A stretch of 36,203 nt of DNA from Myxococcaceae bacterium (GTDB lineage: Bacteria > Myxococcota > Myxococcia > Myxococcales > Myxococcaceae), in contig JAIBBR010000044.1 of the NCBI GenBank assembly GCA_019694575.1, forward strand, positions 1 to 36,203, in the 5' to 3' direction. The translations under genes and the position numbers were made by a program. Below the pieces are notes generated by a model. It was not told the origin of the DNA and ran no database searches. It was given only the letters and a program-made list of their open reading frames with translations. How positions within the stretch are numbered: the stretch's first letter is position 1; each line of letters opens with the position of its first letter. Shown here piece after piece: positions 34,043 to 36,203 of the stretch.

Positions 34043-34052
34043 TCTACGACGC

Positions 34053-34073
34053 CAGAAGCTTCAGTGGCTTCTG
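34053..34073. terminator. Stem-loop after beta-helix lipoprotein gene
   Basis: A perfect 7-bp inverted repeat CAGAAGC (34053-34059)/GCTTCTG (34067-34073) with a 7-nt loop, ten nt after the stop codon and before tRNA-Gly. No T-run follows, so it is only a fair terminator candidate. Confidence 0.4.
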
Positions 34074-34135
34074 CTGAATTGAGCGAGAGGTCCTTGCTTT
34101 CATTGGGAGATCGCGGCATGAAGCCACGCGCAGTC

Positions 34136-34208
34136 GCGGTGGTAGCTCAGCTGGTAGAGCATAAGCTTCCCAAGCTTAGGGTCGAGGGTTCGAATCCCTT
34201 CCGCCGCT
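34136..34208 (+). tRNA. tRNA-Gly (anticodon CCC)
   Basis: A complete 73-nt cloverleaf. The acceptor GCGGTGG (34136-34142) pairs with CCGCCGC (34201-34207), with one G-U pair. The D-arm is GCTC/GAGC, the anticodon stem TAAGC/GCTTA encloses TTCCCAA, and the T-arm is GAGGG-TTCGAAT-CCCTT. The anticodon CCC reads GGG. The discriminator is T at 34208 and CCA is not encoded. It marks the border between conserved genes and the accessory stretch to the right. Confidence 0.96.
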
Positions 34209-34232
34209 TTGAAGAGACGCTTCGTTTCGGTT

Positions 34233-34277
34233 GGAGCCGAGACGAGGTTCTCGCCACCTCCCCAGCCTCTCGGCTCC
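34233..34277. terminator. Long inverted repeat downstream of tRNA-Gly
   Basis: A perfect 10-bp inverted repeat GGAGCCGAGA (34233-34242)/TCTCGGCTCC (34268-34277) with a 25-nt loop starts 25 nt after the tRNA. It may terminate or process the tRNA transcript, but no U-tract follows. Apart from this repeat nothing else was seen between 34209 and 34404. Confidence 0.4.
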
Positions 34278-34404
34278 TAAATACTCGCAAAGAAGGTTAC
34301 CAACAGAGTCCCCTGACGACGACCACCACGACGGTGTGTTTTGACTCATCATCACTGTCACGAAACTGGATCAGGCCCAAAGTACACGTTCTATCCTTCT
34401 GACG

Positions 34405-35220
34405 GTGGCTAAGTTGAAGCGACTCACTCGAAGCCCAGGCAGCAAGAAACATTTGGGGAAGTCACGCGATCCAGGCATGGACGCCTTCCTGCGGTACGTT
34501 GAGTTGCGTAGCGAAGACGTATCGGACTTCACCAAGTATCCCTTCTCGCTTGCGCCCATTCGGCAGCTCGAGCAACTCTTCTTCCACCCCAAGGTCACGT
34601 TCTTCGTCGGGGAAAATGGCAGCGGCAAATCCACGTTGATTGAAGCGATCGCCGTGGCGGCAGGCTTCAATGCCGAGGGCGGGAGTCGAAATTTTAATTT
34701 CGCCACGCGCCGCTCAGAGTCGGAGCTGCACAAGTACGTACGTCTTGTTCGAGGGACTCGGCGGCCGAAGACGGGCTACTTCCTTCGGGCCGAGAGCTTT
34801 TTCAACGTGGCCACCGAGATCGAGAATCTCGACTCAGAGGCTGCCTTCGGCCCGCCTGTTATCGACAGCTATGGGGGGCGATCGCTGCATGAGAAATCGC
34901 ACGGCGAGTCCTTCATCGCGCTCGTGACTGAGCGATTTGGCTCGAGCGGCCTGTACATTCTCGATGAGCCTGAAGCAGCCCTCTCCCCGCAACGCCAGCT
35001 GGCTTTGCTCAAATTGATCCACGAGCGAGTCAGCGAGAAGTGCCAGTTCGTCATCGCGACCCACTCACCACTCATCCTCGCTTACCCCGATGCCGGCATT
35101 TATCACCTGTCCGAGACTGGCCTCGAGGCCGTGAAGTACGAGGAGACAGAGCACTACGCGCTGACGCGAGACTTCCTGGAACATCGACAGCGCTACTTGA
35201 GACGCCTTTTCGAAGAGTGA
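34405..35220 (+). CDS. Stand-alone SMC/ABC-type AAA ATPase
   Basis: A 271-residue ATPase of the predicted-ATPase group (COG3910-like). The Walker A is FVGENGSGKSTL near residue 70. An ABC-like signature SHGES near 165 is followed by Walker B YILDEPEAALSP near 188, and the switch His is in ATHSP near 220. The coiled-coil arms of SMC proteins are missing, and no nuclease domain is fused. Related ATPases occur alone or in defence and mobile islands, where their partners are often nucleases. The start is a GTG at 34405. Base and codon use differ by eye from the genes to the left (more GAG for Glu, fewer TTG), in keeping with acquired DNA. It is convergent with the small gene that follows. Confidence 0.85.
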   Translation: MAKLKRLTRSPGSKKHLGKSRDPGMDAFLRYVELRSEDVSDFTKYPFSLAPIRQLEQLFFHPKVTFFVGENGSGKSTLIEAIAVAAGFNAEGGSRNFNFATRRSESELHKYVRLVRGTRRPKTGYFLRAESFFNVATEIENLDSEAAFGPPVIDSYGGRSLHEKSHGESFIALVTERFGSSGLYILDEPEAALSPQRQLALLKLIHERVSEKCQFVIATHSPLILAYPDAGIYHLSETGLEAVKYEETEHYALTRDFLEHRQRYLRRLFEE

Positions 35221-35236
35221 CCGTTCACCACCGCGC

Positions 35237-35476
35237 CTACCGAAAGCCAGGCGGCTTCAGTTCTGGATATTTCGCAAACACCGGATTGAGCACATCTTCC
35301 AGTAGCACCATGAGCGCTCTCGATACTGCGTCCCGGTACGCGAGGAATACTGGATCAGCCTCGGTTTGCTTCGCCTCGAACACTCCCTTGTTCAAGGCGT
35401 CGAGGCTGATAAGCGCCGCTTCAACCATCTTCTTGGCCCCGTCGATGGATATGTCCATTCTCGATTCAAGGGTCAT
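35237..35476 (-). CDS. Small protein coupled to Rhs gene, candidate immunity protein
   Basis: A 79-residue acidic-to-neutral helical protein of no recognised family. It starts MTLESRMDISIDGAKK, and its helical middle contains DAVSRALMVLLEDVLNPVF. There is no signal peptide. Its ATG shares a base with the TGA of the Rhs gene (TGATG), and GGGAG six nt upstream lies inside the Rhs coding end, so translation is coupled. The frame extends 17 codons further up, but that part overlaps the Rhs tail. The place directly after an Rhs C-terminus is where immunity genes sit in polymorphic toxin systems. The assignment is by position only. It ends 16 nt from the convergent ATPase gene. Confidence 0.62.
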   Translation of the reverse strand: MTLESRMDISIDGAKKMVEAALISLDALNKGVFEAKQTEADPVFLAYRDAVSRALMVLLEDVLNPVFAKYPELKPPGFR

Positions 35477-36203
35477 CACCCACTCCCGGGCGGGCAGCCA
35501 CGTGCCACTTTGTATGCGTTGACGCAATTTGTGAACGGGATTCCCTGATCACACCTATCACCTCCGAGTTTGTCTTGGCAGAGCTCACGCGCTATTGCCC
35601 CGACCCCTTTGCAACGAATTCTCTCAGCTTCGCGGTTCTTTTCTCCGCCGCACGCTTCGGGATCATTTGGGTGATTTTCGATGCAGCACGAATACGTGTC
35701 CGTGCAACCCCGACCATTTGGGTCGGTGTTTTTGATCGGGTTGTTGAACACGTAGCTGTACGCGGGTGGCGCTCCCATGCCCGCTTTAGCGAACGGCATC
35801 CACTCGGGCTGCTGGAGCGCGTCTCCGTACTTGCGTGGGTGCGCGTTCATCAACTGGTCGCTGAGGTCACGCTGAGCAGCGACGGCAGGACGCCGAACGT
35901 CAGAATACATCGGCTCCGGCTGCAGGTACCTACCGGTGAGGGGCTCGTAATAGCGATTCCAGTTTTCGAATAAGTCACTCTCGACGTCATGGTACTGGCC
36001 GGGGAAACGCAGATTCGTAAAAAACGGATTCGCAACTCCCGACTGGTAGCGCCGGTACTCAAAAGACTCGGCCACTAGGCCTGATCCGATCTCGTAGACA
36101 CGGTTGATGTCGACGCCGATGGCGGCGGACGTGTTGTAGCCGTTGATGATGCGCGTGGGTAGTGGTCGCCCCGCCGAAGCGAGCGCAGCGAGCGAAGGCG
36201 GCC
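35476..36203 (-). CDS. Rhs-repeat protein, C-terminal part (5' end outside window)
   Basis: About 242 codons, open to the window edge on the minus strand. The hallmark of the Rhs/YD-repeat core end is clear: FPGQYHDVESDLFENWNRYY, then PLTGRYLQPEPM and a closing YSYVFNNPIKNTDPNGRG. In Rhs toxins the variable C-terminal tail follows DPxG. Here it is about 75 residues with nine cysteines (YSCCIENHP, CGGEKN, RCKGVG, LCQDK, RCDQG, NCVN, RGCPPGSG). I do not recognise it as a known toxin fold. The stop overlaps the start of the small gene downstream. The absence of a start codon, trafficking domains or VgrG partners reflects the window boundary. Confidence 0.88.
   Translation of the reverse strand, partial: PPSLAALASAGRPLPTRIINGYNTSAAIGVDINRVYEIGSGLVAESFEYRRYQSGVANPFFTNLRFPGQYHDVESDLFENWNRYYEPLTGRYLQPEPMYSDVRRPAVAAQRDLSDQLMNAHPRKYGDALQQPEWMPFAKAGMGAPPAYSYVFNNPIKNTDPNGRGCTDTYSCCIENHPNDPEACGGEKNREAERIRCKGVGAIARELCQDKLGGDRCDQGIPFTNCVNAYKVARGCPPGSG
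36176..36197. repeat. Mirror repeat in Rhs coding sequence
   Basis: GAAGCGAGCG (36176-36185) is followed by CA and then its mirror image GCGAGCGAAG (36188-36197). It is flanked by CCGCC and GGCGG, which are inverted relative to each other. It is purine-rich and lies within the open Rhs frame, so it may simply be a repeat-rich coding segment. Confidence 0.5.

Noticed and set aside
34136-36203. An integrated element with tRNA attachment site.
   Set aside because: No integrase, and no second copy of the tRNA 3' end was found up to the window edge; kept only as a question.

Overview
This window comes from a GC-rich Gram-negative chromosome, most likely a member of the Myxococcota (deltaproteobacterial myxobacteria and relatives). 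The reasons are the many Ser/Thr protein kinases next to TPR proteins, an AgmX/PglI-like lipoprotein, a sigma factor resembling a myxobacterial family, many predicted lipoproteins, and frequent GTG and TTG starts. The assignment is an inference from gene content, not from a marker gene.

Layout. 1-2.2 kb: a tRNA-Val cut by the window edge, then an unrecognised helical protein paired with a DnaC/IstB-type helicase-loader ATPase, and a cytochrome c-like lipoprotein on the other strand. 2.3-6.9 kb: a hybrid histidine kinase, groEL without groES, a lone receiver protein, and a TPR-metallopeptidase fusion. 6.9-10.9 kb: a probable plus-strand operon of a Fic-fold protein with a degenerate active site, a DHH phosphoesterase and a NifS-type cysteine desulfurase, followed by a two-domain VOC protein. 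10.9-12.8 kb: a minus-strand TPR/Ser-Thr kinase pair. 12.8-15.3 kb: a 6S RNA abutting 5-formyltetrahydrofolate cyclo-ligase, which is translationally coupled to a tandem alpha/beta-hydrolase lacking both nucleophilic serines.

15.3-23.5 kb is a tightly packed minus-strand run of eight genes. It reads pyruvate dehydrogenase E1 alpha, E1 beta, E2, an AgmX-like lipoprotein, a beta-barrel-like envelope protein, an ECF sigma factor, a FecR/anti-sigma-like membrane protein and a VWA lipoprotein. Central metabolism and an envelope/signalling module may therefore share transcripts. Just upstream lies the decayed 3' part of a VapC-type PIN toxin gene. 23.8-26.9 kb holds a HAD phosphatase, an atypical SDR and a large unrecognised membrane protein. 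27-29 kb holds an OPA-type MFS transporter and a lipoprotein glutathione peroxidase. 29-34 kb holds a sigma-70-like factor diverging from a zf-HC2/Ser-Thr kinase/TPR protein, then a beta-helix lipoprotein.

After tRNA-Gly(CCC) at 34.1 kb the character changes to accessory DNA. It holds a stand-alone SMC/ABC-type ATPase and, convergent to it, the 3' end of an Rhs gene with a cysteine-rich tail, whose stop codon overlaps the start of a 79-residue gene (TGATG). That pair has the architecture of a polymorphic toxin and its immunity protein and is the best candidate here for an undescribed system. Other points of interest are the pseudo-Fic protein, the double nucleophile-less hydrolase, and the 6S RNA whose closing stem contains a possible start codon of the next gene. 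No CRISPR array, insertion sequence, integrase or prophage was seen.
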